From assembly GCF_003590645.1 (NCBI RefSeq), contig NZ_CP031834.1:992001-1056000 (forward strand): DNA of 64,000 nucleotides, in the 5' to 3' direction. The notes under the pieces are model-generated. The model was not told where the DNA came from and searched no databases. It saw only the letters and a list, made by a program, of their open reading frames with translations. The position numbers and the translations under genes are program-made. Positions 7,833 to 15,871 of this stretch are shown here, piece after piece (positions within the stretch are counted from its first letter, which is position 1; each line of letters opens with the position of its first letter). The stretch is from Mesorhizobium sp. DCY119. Its GTDB lineage: Bacteria > Pseudomonadota > Alphaproteobacteria > Rhizobiales > Rhizobiaceae.

Positions 7833-8402
7833 ATGCCCCGCCGCAAGTTGCTGTCCGACGAGCAAGTGCTGGAAGCCGCGCTGAAAATCATCCACGAGCG
7901 CGGGCCGGAAGCGCTGACCTTCGACAGCCTCGGCCGCGCCTGCGGCCTGTCGCCGGCGACGCTGGTGCAGCGTTTTGGCAACAAGGCGGTGCTGAAGCAG
8001 AAGGCGCTGCTGCATGCCTGGGACGGGCTGGACGAGAAAACCGAGCGGCTCGCCGCCAGCGCACCGAAGACGCCCGACGGGGCGATTGCGCTGCTGGTCG
8101 GGCTGTCGCAGGATTATGGCGGCATCGAAACCTATGCCGAGGGCCTGCTGGTGCTGCGCGAAGACCTGCGCGATCCCGCACTACGGGCGCGCGGTGCGGC
8201 GTGGAAAGCGGCGCTTTCCGCAGCATTGGACGATTGCTTTGCCGGCCTTCCCGATGCGCCTTCCGGCATAGGTCTGCTGATGGCCTCGCAGTGGCAAGGC
8301 TCGCTGCTGTGGTGGGGGTTTGACCCCAAAGGCGACGTGGCGGCTTTCGTGGAGGAGGGGCTTAGGGGCTTTGTTAGGGCCATCGTCACCGCCAGTCGAT
8401 GA
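7833..8402 (+). CDS. TetR/AcrR-family transcriptional regulator
   Basis: A 189-residue regulator. The N-terminal helix-turn-helix (ALKIIHERGPEALTFDSLGRACGLSPATLVQRFGNKAVL, about 15-52) is of TetR type; the C-terminal ligand domain is unassigned. ATG 7821 would lie inside the palindrome at 7795-7822. ATG 7833 has GGAAG six bases upstream and starts MPRRKLLSDEQ, which fits the family, so it is preferred. It probably controls the divergent SDR gene and itself. Confidence 0.85.
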   Translation: MPRRKLLSDEQVLEAALKIIHERGPEALTFDSLGRACGLSPATLVQRFGNKAVLKQKALLHAWDGLDEKTERLAASAPKTPDGAIALLVGLSQDYGGIETYAEGLLVLREDLRDPALRARGAAWKAALSAALDDCFAGLPDAPSGIGLLMASQWQGSLLWWGFDPKGDVAAFVEEGLRGFVRAIVTASR

Positions 8403-8414
8403 CGATGGCAAGGG

Positions 8415-9107
8415 CTAGGCGTAGCCCACCCAGCCCCTGAAGCTCAGCCCGGCATAAAACAGGCTGACACCCGAAAACCCCGCCTCGCGCAGCATCGTTT
8501 CGTCCTCCTCGGGCGACAGGATGGACAGTTTGGTGCCGATCGCCCGCCGGGCGTTCTCTGCATTGGCAGGGTCGGTTCCGGCAAAAGCGATGTGGCGGTC
8601 GATCCATATCGACCGCTCGGGCTCGGCCTGCGGAAAGCTGATATGCGCGACGACGAAGGGCGCGCCCGGCAGCAGGCGGCGATGGATCTGCCTGAGGGTC
8701 TCGACGCGTTGCTCGCGAGGCACGAAATGGAGCGTCAGCAGGCAGGCGGCGCCGTCGAACGGCCCCTCTGGTGCTGCGTCGATGTAGCCTTCGTGAAGAC
8801 GCATGCGGGCAGTGTGCGGTCCCACGATCTGCTCGGCCACCCGCAGCATGTCGGCCGATGGGTCGACGCCATCGAACGTCCAGCCGGAATGATCGTCGGC
8901 GAGAGCCTTCAGCTCAAGCCCGCCGCCCGCCCCGAGAACCAGAACACGCCCATTGGTTGGGACGCGCTCCGAAAGCAGCATCGAGGTCATACGATGAAGG
9001 CCGGCGAAACCGGGCACCTGACGCGGCGGCCCTTCCGCATAGGAACGCGCATGGGCCGCATCGAAGGCGGCAGCAGCTCTTTGGGAAAAATCGTCGCTTC
9101 CATTCAT
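8415..9107 (-). CDS. Class I SAM-dependent methyltransferase
   Basis: A 230-residue Rossmann-fold methyltransferase. Motif I is VLVLGAGGGLELKAL (about 55-69), motif II has the acidic FDGVDPSADML, and motif IV reads FDGAACLLTLHFVP. Substrate is unknown. It is convergent with the TetR gene, with a 12-bp gap, and stands apart from the genes upstream. No partner suggests a pathway. Confidence 0.85.
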   Translation of the reverse strand: MNGSDDFSQRAAAAFDAAHARSYAEGPPRQVPGFAGLHRMTSMLLSERVPTNGRVLVLGAGGGLELKALADDHSGWTFDGVDPSADMLRVAEQIVGPHTARMRLHEGYIDAAPEGPFDGAACLLTLHFVPREQRVETLRQIHRRLLPGAPFVVAHISFPQAEPERSIWIDRHIAFAGTDPANAENARRAIGTKLSILSPEEDETMLREAGFSGVSLFYAGLSFRGWVGYA

Positions 9108-9352
9108 GTAACTTTTATTGTTACATTTCGCATCGCGATGTCAAGCCTCGCTACGGTGGTGGTAGGTTCGGGGCCTGGCTCAAACGGAAATCTGGGGCAG
9201 GAATGGGTGAAATCCCGAGCCGTCCTGAGACCCTGGCACCACACGCTCCAACACCGCAAATTTGATCGGTTCGTGATTGTCCCGGCCCCGTCTTCATCAC
9301 AGTTGAAGCACCATCGAGGCGCATCCTTTGCCTACATCAGGAGGTAAGGACT

Positions 9353-9649
9353 ATGCGTATGGCCTTGCTACTTTCACTGGGGCTGTTGTTGGCCCCGCTG
9401 GCGGGCTGCGTGACGGAAGACACCGGCTATTACGGACCGGGTTATGCCGCCTACGCGCCGCTGGGCTATTATGACGGCTATGACGGGTTCGCGTTCGACG
9501 GCGGAGGCCGTTGCGGTTGGCGCTGCCATCGCCTGCCACCGCCGCATCATCATGGCTCGGGGTTCCCCGGCCATCCGTTCCAGGCCTTTTCGGCGGGCGG
9601 CTTCCACAGCGTCGGCCGCATACCGATGCTGCCGGAGGCGCGCCGTTAG
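9353..9649 (+). CDS. Small Tyr/Gly-rich lipoprotein
   Basis: A 98-residue protein with a lipoprotein signal (MRMALLLSLGLLLAPLAGC), the lipobox being LAGC with Cys19. The mature part is rich in tyrosine, glycine and histidine (TGYYGPGYAAYAPLGYYDGYDG, then PPPHHHGSGF). It is therefore a likely membrane-anchored envelope protein of unknown role. The start has a perfect AGGAGGTAAGGACT ribosome binding site. No family is recognised. Confidence 0.8.
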   Translation: MRMALLLSLGLLLAPLAGCVTEDTGYYGPGYAAYAPLGYYDGYDGFAFDGGGRCGWRCHRLPPPHHHGSGFPGHPFQAFSAGGFHSVGRIPMLPEARR

Positions 9650-9765
9650 AACAGCGGACCGGAAGGTGCACGGCGGTCCATGCGATCGCCGCGCGGTTTT
9701 CGGAACGCGGCGAATCGGACATGCTGTGCCGACCCTGATGGAAATCGCGGATCGGCATGATCTGA

Positions 9766-10503
9766 ATGAAAAACTGGTTTAGAAACTTGCTCGGGCGTAC
9801 TCCGGTTGATCCCGAAACCCTGCGTGGGCAACAGAGTGACTGGATCAAGCAAAAGTTCGTGGAGTGGCAGGCGGCGTGGCACGATGCGTTCGACAAGGAT
9901 GCGGCGCTGCGTGCGGCCGGGGAATTTGAGCGTCCCGATCCGCTTCCGAGTGAGGTTCAGACAGACTACCGGCTGATTTTCGGCATCGCTCGGGCGCAGC
10001 CCGAGACGCGACGGGTTTGCTTTGCTCTCTTTCCGAACGGAGCGGAGATGTTGCGGCGCTTCGAGAGTTACCTTGCCGGCCCCTCCACGTCGCTCACAGA
10101 AGGAGCGGCCCGCGATCTGGTGGCCGAGATTGCAAGACATATCGACAAGGCCGATCCCAACGAACAGGTTGCTTGGTCAAAGATCGAAATTGTGGACACC
10201 AACGCTCCCCATGCTCAAGAGGTTCTGGCCCGGACCGAGGCGATATCTATTCTGTTCGAGGGAAACTTGCTGAACCCTGTTCCCGAGAAGGAACTGCCCG
10301 CCATTGCCGCCCAACTGTTTCTGACTGAACCGCTCTACAGTTCAGCAGGCAATTGCTATGAGCTGCGCGACTGGGTGACCGCTGCCATGTTCGATGCGCG
10401 CCGCGACAATATCTATGAGCTGACCTACCGGCTTTGGCATGCGGGCTGGCGGCTTCATCTCGCGGAAAATGGCGTCGTTCTGGCTTGTAACCGCACGGAT
10501 TGA
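9766..10503 (+). CDS. Hypothetical protein, 245 aa
   Basis: The frame encodes MKNWFRNLLGRTPVDPETL..., a soluble, acidic, helix-rich protein without signal peptide or membrane segments. The central part (AAQLFLTEPLYSSAGNCYELRDWVTAAMFDARRDNIYELTYRLWHAGW) looks globular and conserved-like. I recognise no family. The start has only a weak ribosome binding site, and codon use is ordinary for the region. A terminator hairpin lies 114 bp downstream. Confidence 0.7.
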   Translation: MKNWFRNLLGRTPVDPETLRGQQSDWIKQKFVEWQAAWHDAFDKDAALRAAGEFERPDPLPSEVQTDYRLIFGIARAQPETRRVCFALFPNGAEMLRRFESYLAGPSTSLTEGAARDLVAEIARHIDKADPNEQVAWSKIEIVDTNAPHAQEVLARTEAISILFEGNLLNPVPEKELPAIAAQLFLTEPLYSSAGNCYELRDWVTAAMFDARRDNIYELTYRLWHAGWRLHLAENGVVLACNRTD

Positions 10504-10613
10504 CGCCGTAGCTCTCCCGTTGAAAACGATGCTTTGCGTCTGATGCTGGCTGTGTTGCAAACCGGATTTTGCGACCATGGGTTTGGCCTGCCCGGTGTCC
10601 AAGTCAGGCCAAT

Positions 10614-10642
10614 AAAAAAAGCCCGCTCGAAGCGGGCTTTTA
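10614..10642. terminator. Bidirectional rho-independent terminator
   Basis: The hairpin AAAAGCCCGCT-CGA-AGCGGGCTTTT is flanked by an A-run on the left and T-run on the right. It can therefore stop both the 9766 gene on the plus strand and trcR on the minus strand. Confidence 0.85.
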
Positions 10643-10646
10643 AGGA

Positions 10647-11348
10647 TCAGGGACGGTCGTCTTCGTCCTCGTCGGGGGTCTTCGACTTCAGCGCCGAAAG
10701 CTTGGCGAAGACGGCGTTGGCGTCGAGTTCCTTGTCCTCGTCGGCCACGGCTTCGATCTTCGGCTCCAGCCTTTCGGTCATGGATGCCGGCAGCAGCGTG
10801 TCGCCGGACGGTGCGGCAGCCGGGCGTCCGCTCGAGGCGCGCTGCACTTCAATGTCGAGGTCGATCTGCGAGCACAGGCCCAGCGTCACCGGGTCCATCG
10901 GCTGCAGGCTGGCGGAGTTCCAGTGCTTGCGCTCGCGGATCTGCTCGATAGTCGCCTTGGTGGTGCCGACGAGGCGAGAGATCTGCGCGTCCTTCAGCTC
11001 GGGATGGTTGCGCACCAGCCACAAAATGGCGTTGGGGCGGTCCTGGCGCTTGGACAGCGGCGTGTAGCGCGGGCCCTTGCGCTTGCTCTCGGGCACCCGC
11101 ACCTTCGGCTCGGAAAGCTTCAGGCGATGGTTGCCGTCCTTCTCGCCGCGGGCGATTTCCTCGCGGGTGAGCTGGCCGGTCATGATCGGGTCCATGCCCT
11201 TGATGCCCTGCGCGGACTCGCCGTCGGCGATCGCCTTCACTTCCAGCGGGTGCAGGCCGCAGAACTGGGCGATCTGCTCGAAGGAAAGCGCTGTATTGTC
11301 GACCAGCCAGACTGCGGTCGCCTTGGGCATCAGAAGCGTGTTGGCCAT
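10647..11348 (-). CDS. trcR: Cell-cycle transcriptional regulator TrcR (DUF1013)
   Basis: A 233-residue DUF1013 protein, restricted to alphaproteobacteria. The N-terminal part (KATAVWLVDNTALSFEQIAQFCGLHPLEVKAIADGE) is a helix-turn-helix, and a second one follows (RPNAILWLVRNHPELKDAQISRLVGTTKATIEQIRERKHW). The C-terminus is acidic and disordered (KSKTPDEDEDDRP). Members interact with RNA polymerase and control cell-cycle genes. The gene ends at the bidirectional terminator and stands alone. Confidence 0.88.
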   Translation of the reverse strand: MANTLLMPKATAVWLVDNTALSFEQIAQFCGLHPLEVKAIADGESAQGIKGMDPIMTGQLTREEIARGEKDGNHRLKLSEPKVRVPESKRKGPRYTPLSKRQDRPNAILWLVRNHPELKDAQISRLVGTTKATIEQIRERKHWNSASLQPMDPVTLGLCSQIDLDIEVQRASSGRPAAAPSGDTLLPASMTERLEPKIEAVADEDKELDANAVFAKLSALKSKTPDEDEDDRP

Positions 11349-11576
11349 CAGATAATATCCTCTCGTTCGCCCGCGTCCCTTGTGCGCGGGCGGTGGTTCA
11401 GACCACCGGAATTGGGAAATTCGAGGCGTATATAACCTTGTTCGTGGCCGGGAGCAAGAAAACTTCGCATCGGGCCGCGATGACGGTTCGTTGTCATCGA
11501 ACTGTCACCTGTCCGTCATCGCAGTGAAATATCGATCGCCCAAAGCAGCATGGAACTCAGCAACCAGGAGAGGTTC

Positions 11577-13781
11577 ATGATGCCCCGTCACTCCCGCCTT
11601 TTGATACTCACAGCGGCCCTTGCCGCGTCGGTCGCGCTGCCGGCCCATGCCGACAGTTTCTTCAACCGCGTCGCATCCTTCCCGGTCGCCTCGAACCTGC
11701 CTTCCGACATTGACCAGAAGTCGCCGACCTCGTCCGAAATCATCAAGGCGAGCGAAGACGGCAAGACACTGGTCTATTCCGACAGCCCGCTCGGCGCGGT
11801 CGGTTTCATCGACATTTCCGACGCCAAGGCGCCGAAGGCCGGCGGCATCGTCAAGATCGAGGGTGAGCCGACCTCCGTCGTCTTTGCCGGCACGAAAGTA
11901 TTGGCCGGCGTCAACACGTCGGAGAGCAAGGCCAAGCCTTCGGGCAACCTCACCGTCATCGACGCCGCCACCAGGAAGATCGAAGCCACCTGCGATCTCG
12001 GCGGCCAGCCCGATTCCGTCGCCGTCAGCAAGGATGGCAAGTTCGCGGCCATCGCCATCGAGAACGAGCGCGACGAGGACCTGAATGACGGCGAGCTGCC
12101 GCAGCTTCCCGCAGGCTTCCTCAAGATCGTTTCGCTGAAGGACGGCACGCCCGACTGCGCCACCATCAAGACCGTCGAGATGACCGGCCTGTCGGAAATC
12201 GCCTCGGAAGACCCGGAGCCGGAATTCGTCGACTTCAACGACGCCAATGAAATCGCCGTCACGCTGCAGGAAAACAACCACATCGCCATCGTCAATGCCG
12301 AAACCGGCAAGGTCACGGCGCATTTCTCCGCCGGCTCGGTCGACCTCGAAGGCGTCGACACCAAGAACGACGGCGCGCTGAACTTCACCGGCAGCATGAA
12401 GGGCGTGGCCCGCGAGCCGGACGCGATCAAGTGGCTCGACAACGACCGTTTCGTCAGCGCCAATGAAGGCGACTACAAGGGCGGTTCGCGCTCCTTCACC
12501 ATCTTCGACAAGACCGGCAAGGTGCTCTACGAATCCGGCCCGTCGCTCGAAATGAAGATCGCCGCCGCCGGCCATTACCCGGAAAAGCGCAACAAGAAGG
12601 GCGTCGAGCTGGAAGGCGCTGAAGTCGCCAAGTTCGGCGACACACAGTACATCTTCATCGCCAGCGAACGCGCTTCGATGATCGCCGTCTACAAGGACAC
12701 CGGCGCCGAGCCGGAATTCGTCCAGCTGCTGCCCTCGGGCATCGGCCCGGAGGGTCTGGTCGCCATCCCCTCGCGCAACCTGCTCGTCACCGCCAACGAG
12801 ACCGACCTGGTCGAAGACGGCGGCGTGCGCTCGCATGTCATGGTCTATGAGATGGGCGAAGGCCCGGCCGCCTATCCGATGATCGTCTCCAACACTGCCG
12901 AAGACGGCAAGCCGATCGGCTGGGGCGCTCTCTCCGGCCTCGCCGCCGACCCCAAGGAAGCCGGCAAGCTCTATGCCGTGTCGGACTCGGTCTACCGCTC
13001 GCAGCCGTCGATCTTCACCATCGATGCCACCAAGACGCCTGCCGTCATCACCGGCAAGCTGGTCGTGACCCGCGACGGCGCGCCTGCCCAGAAGCTCGAC
13101 ATCGAAGGCATCGCTTCCGATGGCGACGACGGTTTCTGGCTGGCCTCCGAAGGCGACGCCGCCAAGCTGACGGCGAATGCCATCTACAAGGTCAACGCCA
13201 AGGGCGAGATCAAGCAGGAGATCCCGCTTCCGGCCGAACTCATCGGCAAGGATGGCCGCTTCGGTTATGAAGGCATCACCACCATCGGCGAAGGCGACGA
13301 CCTGACGCTGGTCATGGCCGTGCAGCGCGAATGGGCCGACGATCCGAAGGGTCAGGTCAAGCTGCTCGCCTATAAGCCGAAAGCCAAGGAATGGTCAGGC
13401 GTGCGCTATCCGCTCGAAAAGACCGAAAAAGGCTGGGTCGGCCTGTCGGAAATCACCGCCCATGACGGCAAGCTCTACATCATCGAGCGCGACAATCTCA
13501 TCGGCACCGAAGCCAAGCTGAAGAGCATCCAGTCCGTCTCGCTCGACGCCTTCAAGCCGGCGAAGCTCGACGGCGAACTGCCGCTGGTCGAAAAAACGCT
13601 GGTGCGCGACCTCGTGCCGGACCTGAAGGCCGCCACCAATGGCTATGTCGTCGACAAGGTCGAAGGCTTCACCATCGACGCCAATGGCGACGCCTATGTC
13701 GTCACCGACAATGACGGTGTCGACGACTCGTCGGGCGAAACCCTGTTCCTCCGCCTCGGCAACATCGCTGCCATCAACTGA
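11577..13781 (+). CDS. Secreted esterase-like / phytase-like protein
   Basis: A 734-residue exported protein with a Sec signal peptide (LLILTAALAASVALPAHA). The N-terminal part looks like a beta-propeller-type repeat region (LVYSDSPLGAVGFIDISD..., VAVSKDGKFAAIAIENERDEDLN). The C-terminal half matches the esterase-like activity of phytase family (PF13449): LSGLAADPKEAGKLYAVSDS, DIEGIASDGDDGFWLASEGD, FGYEGITTIGEGDDLTLVMAVQRE. It probably acts in the periplasm on phosphate or ester substrates. ATG 11577 follows CAGGAGAGGTTC; ATG 11550 lies upstream of that site. A terminator follows. Confidence 0.85.
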   Translation: MMPRHSRLLILTAALAASVALPAHADSFFNRVASFPVASNLPSDIDQKSPTSSEIIKASEDGKTLVYSDSPLGAVGFIDISDAKAPKAGGIVKIEGEPTSVVFAGTKVLAGVNTSESKAKPSGNLTVIDAATRKIEATCDLGGQPDSVAVSKDGKFAAIAIENERDEDLNDGELPQLPAGFLKIVSLKDGTPDCATIKTVEMTGLSEIASEDPEPEFVDFNDANEIAVTLQENNHIAIVNAETGKVTAHFSAGSVDLEGVDTKNDGALNFTGSMKGVAREPDAIKWLDNDRFVSANEGDYKGGSRSFTIFDKTGKVLYESGPSLEMKIAAAGHYPEKRNKKGVELEGAEVAKFGDTQYIFIASERASMIAVYKDTGAEPEFVQLLPSGIGPEGLVAIPSRNLLVTANETDLVEDGGVRSHVMVYEMGEGPAAYPMIVSNTAEDGKPIGWGALSGLAADPKEAGKLYAVSDSVYRSQPSIFTIDATKTPAVITGKLVVTRDGAPAQKLDIEGIASDGDDGFWLASEGDAAKLTANAIYKVNAKGEIKQEIPLPAELIGKDGRFGYEGITTIGEGDDLTLVMAVQREWADDPKGQVKLLAYKPKAKEWSGVRYPLEKTEKGWVGLSEITAHDGKLYIIERDNLIGTEAKLKSIQSVSLDAFKPAKLDGELPLVEKTLVRDLVPDLKAATNGYVVDKVEGFTIDANGDAYVVTDNDGVDDSSGETLFLRLGNIAAIN

Positions 13782-13805
13782 TCGCGCGGAAATTTAGCCG
13801 GTAAA

Positions 13806-13842
13806 CGAAACGGCCGTGGCGAAAGCTGCGGCCGTTTTGTTT
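13806..13842 (+). terminator. Rho-independent terminator
   Basis: The inverted repeat AACGGCCG...CGGCCGTT followed by TTGTTTTAG lies 25 bp after the phytase-like gene. A second weak inverted repeat (CCCGC...GCGGG) follows at about 13866-13888. Confidence 0.75.
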
Positions 13843-13944
13843 TAGATTGGCTCAAAACGACAAAACCCGCCGGACAAGGTCCAGCGGGCTCGGAACCGGC
13901 GGGATGAACTATCCCAAACTGGCCGGCTCTGCTTTCAATCGACT

Positions 13945-14085
13945 TTAGATCGAGGTGCGGGCGATGCTTGCGATGTTGCCGCGGTTGATGCCCAGGTCGC
14001 CAAGCTGGCGATCGGTGAGACGATTCAGTTCGCGGACGGTTTCGCTGTAGCGGCGCCAGTTACGGAAAGTGCGGATCGGGTTCAT
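13945..14085 (-). CDS. DUF1127 small protein, 46 aa
   Basis: The product MNPIRTFRNWRRYSETVRELNRLTDRQLGDLGINRGNIASIARTSI has the DUF1127 core (RELNRLTDRQLGDLGINRGNI). These short arginine-rich proteins occur in many copies in rhizobia, and some bind RNA and affect stress or phosphate responses. It has a GGAGGCTACC ribosome binding site. The 241-bp region upstream (14086-14326) is AT-rich for this genome and probably holds its promoter and that of the GGDEF gene. Confidence 0.85.
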   Translation of the reverse strand: MNPIRTFRNWRRYSETVRELNRLTDRQLGDLGINRGNIASIARTSI

Positions 14086-14326
14086 GGTAGCCTCCATTGT
14101 TTCGGTAACCTATAGATGGGAATGCCCTTATCCGACTTGAACAGACGCTTTTGCATGGCGGGAATGCATTTATTGCATTGCAACATAAATCTCTGGTAAC
14201 AGGTCCCGACCCTAAACTCGGTTGCGGCCATTTTTATTTGCCTTGCACCAAAGAAAGGGCGGATTAACCATTAATCGTCACAAAGAACAGTGGTTTGGAC
14301 GCTGACCGCGTCTTGAGTTTGGGTGG

Positions 14327-15628
14327 GTGGACGTGGCGAATAGTCTTTTGCTGCTGACTGAGGCAGTGCTTTATTTCGGTGTCATGGCCTGCCTGTTTCG
14401 CCTGCGGGCCCGCGTCGGCCTCGGCCTGTTCGTCTGCGCGCTCGGCGTCATGCATTTCCTCGAGACCTATCTCGCCAGCGTCTTCTACATCGAGCTGCCC
14501 TTCGGCATGGTTTCGCCCGGCTCCACGGTGATGTTTTCCGGCAAGCTGGTGATGATCCTGCTTCTCTACATGAAGGAAGACGCCGCCACCGTCAGGCAGC
14601 CGATCTACGGCCTTCTCGTCGGCAATTTCCTGATGGTCGGTCTCGGCCTCATCCTGCGCCAGCATCAGGTGGTCGATCTCCCCAACGGGCAGTCGCCCGA
14701 CATCGGTTTCCTCGACGAGATGGGCTGGCTGATGGTCTGGGGCACGACGCTGCTCTATATCGACGCCATCGCCATCATCCTTCTTTACGAGCGGCTCGGG
14801 CGCAGCCTCGGCCAGCATCTGTTCGCGCGCATCGCCGCCAGCGTCTGCCTCGTGCTCACCTTCGACCAGATCGGCTTCTATTCAGTGCTGCACATCGTCA
14901 CCGGCGCGCCGCCCTCGGTGCTGCTCGGCGGCTGGATCGCCAAGATGTGCGCCGGCCTCGTCTTCAGCGCCATGACGGTCGGCTATCTGCGCTGGTTCGA
15001 GCGGCCCAGCCTGCGGCCGCAGCGCGGCCTCACCGACGTCTTCGAGACGCTGACCTATCGCGAGCGCTACGAAAAGCTCGTCGAGTTCGCCGGCCGTGAC
15101 AGCCTCACCGGCCTTCTTCACCGCGGCCGCTTCGAGACCATGGGCGAGCAGGCGGTGACGGTAAGCGTCAAGACCGGTACGCCACTGACGCTGCTGATCG
15201 TCGATGTCGACCACTTCAAATCCATCAATGACCGCTTCGGCCATGCCGAGGGCGACCGCGTGCTGAAATGGATCGCCGAGAACCTGACGGTTGCGGTGCG
15301 CGCGCAGGATCATGTCTTCCGAATCGGCGGCGAGGAATTCGCCATCCTGTGCCCGCTGCCGCACAATGTCGCCCGTCTGCTCGGCGAAAACATCCGCCAG
15401 TCGATCCGCGCTGCGAGCGAAACAGGTCCCGTCAGCCTCACCGTCAGCATCGGGGTTGCCACGGTCGACGTTGCCAGGGCGAGCCTCGCCGAACTCTTCG
15501 CGGCAGCCGACAAGCGCCTCTACATGGCCAAGGATGCCGGCCGCGACCGGGTGATGGGCGATGTTGCCGAAGAGGCAGCGCCGTCTGGGGCGGCGCGTGC
15601 GCCTTCGGCCGGGTCTGCGGCGGGGTAG
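14327..15628 (+). CDS. Membrane-bound diguanylate cyclase (GGDEF)
   Basis: A 433-residue protein. The first 230 residues hold about seven hydrophobic segments with a LETYLASVFYIELPFGMVSPGSTVMFSGKLVMILLLY-type region reminiscent of VUT-type membrane domains. A GGDEF domain follows. The active site is GGEEF (334-338) and the inhibitory I-site RAQD lies five residues before it, so synthesis of c-di-GMP with product inhibition is expected. The C-terminal 20 residues are low-complexity. GTG 14327 is the proposed start; the next GTG, at 14333, is equally possible. Confidence 0.85.
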   Translation: MDVANSLLLLTEAVLYFGVMACLFRLRARVGLGLFVCALGVMHFLETYLASVFYIELPFGMVSPGSTVMFSGKLVMILLLYMKEDAATVRQPIYGLLVGNFLMVGLGLILRQHQVVDLPNGQSPDIGFLDEMGWLMVWGTTLLYIDAIAIILLYERLGRSLGQHLFARIAASVCLVLTFDQIGFYSVLHIVTGAPPSVLLGGWIAKMCAGLVFSAMTVGYLRWFERPSLRPQRGLTDVFETLTYRERYEKLVEFAGRDSLTGLLHRGRFETMGEQAVTVSVKTGTPLTLLIVDVDHFKSINDRFGHAEGDRVLKWIAENLTVAVRAQDHVFRIGGEEFAILCPLPHNVARLLGENIRQSIRAASETGPVSLTVSIGVATVDVARASLAELFAAADKRLYMAKDAGRDRVMGDVAEEAAPSGAARAPSAGSAAG

Positions 15629-15656
15629 GGGTGTCATTTTCGCGCTCTGCGCATAT

Positions 15657-15809
15657 CCCCCCTCTCCGTCGCGCTTCGCGCGCCACCTCTCCCCCATTTC
15701 ATGGGGGCGAGGAATCCAGGTCCTGAAGCGTCGTGGCCTAACAGAATCCAGGTTCCTCGCCCCATGAAATGGGGAGAGGTGGCTCGGCGAAGCCGAGACG
15801 GAGAGGGGG
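15657..15809. repeat. Palindromic repeat family A, copy 1
   Basis: A 153-bp inverted repeat whose outer arms read CCCCCTCTCCGTC and GACGGAGAGGGGG. Each arm carries a smaller hairpin (CCCCCATTTCATGGGGG on the left, CTCGGCGAAGCCGAG on the right). The same element recurs at 39607, at 53053 and, split by the IS110 insertion, at 54996/56175. It lies between the convergent GGDEF and IorB-like genes. It has no coding role. Confidence 0.9.
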
Positions 15810-15824
15810 CCTTAGTCCAAACCA

Positions 15825-15853
15825 AAACGGCCGCGATTTTCATCGCGGCCGTT
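15825..15853. terminator. Rho-independent terminator
   Basis: The hairpin AACGGCCGCGAT-TTTC-ATCGCGGCCGTT is flanked by AAAA and TTT. It lies 19 bp beyond the minus-strand IorB-like stop codon and can serve both strands. Confidence 0.8.
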
Positions 15854-15871
15854 TGCATGTCTTCTGCCGAT

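Noticed and set aside
11505-12836. 443-codon open frame on the minus strand
   Set aside because: It is the complement of the phytase-like gene and has no ribosome binding site or motif.
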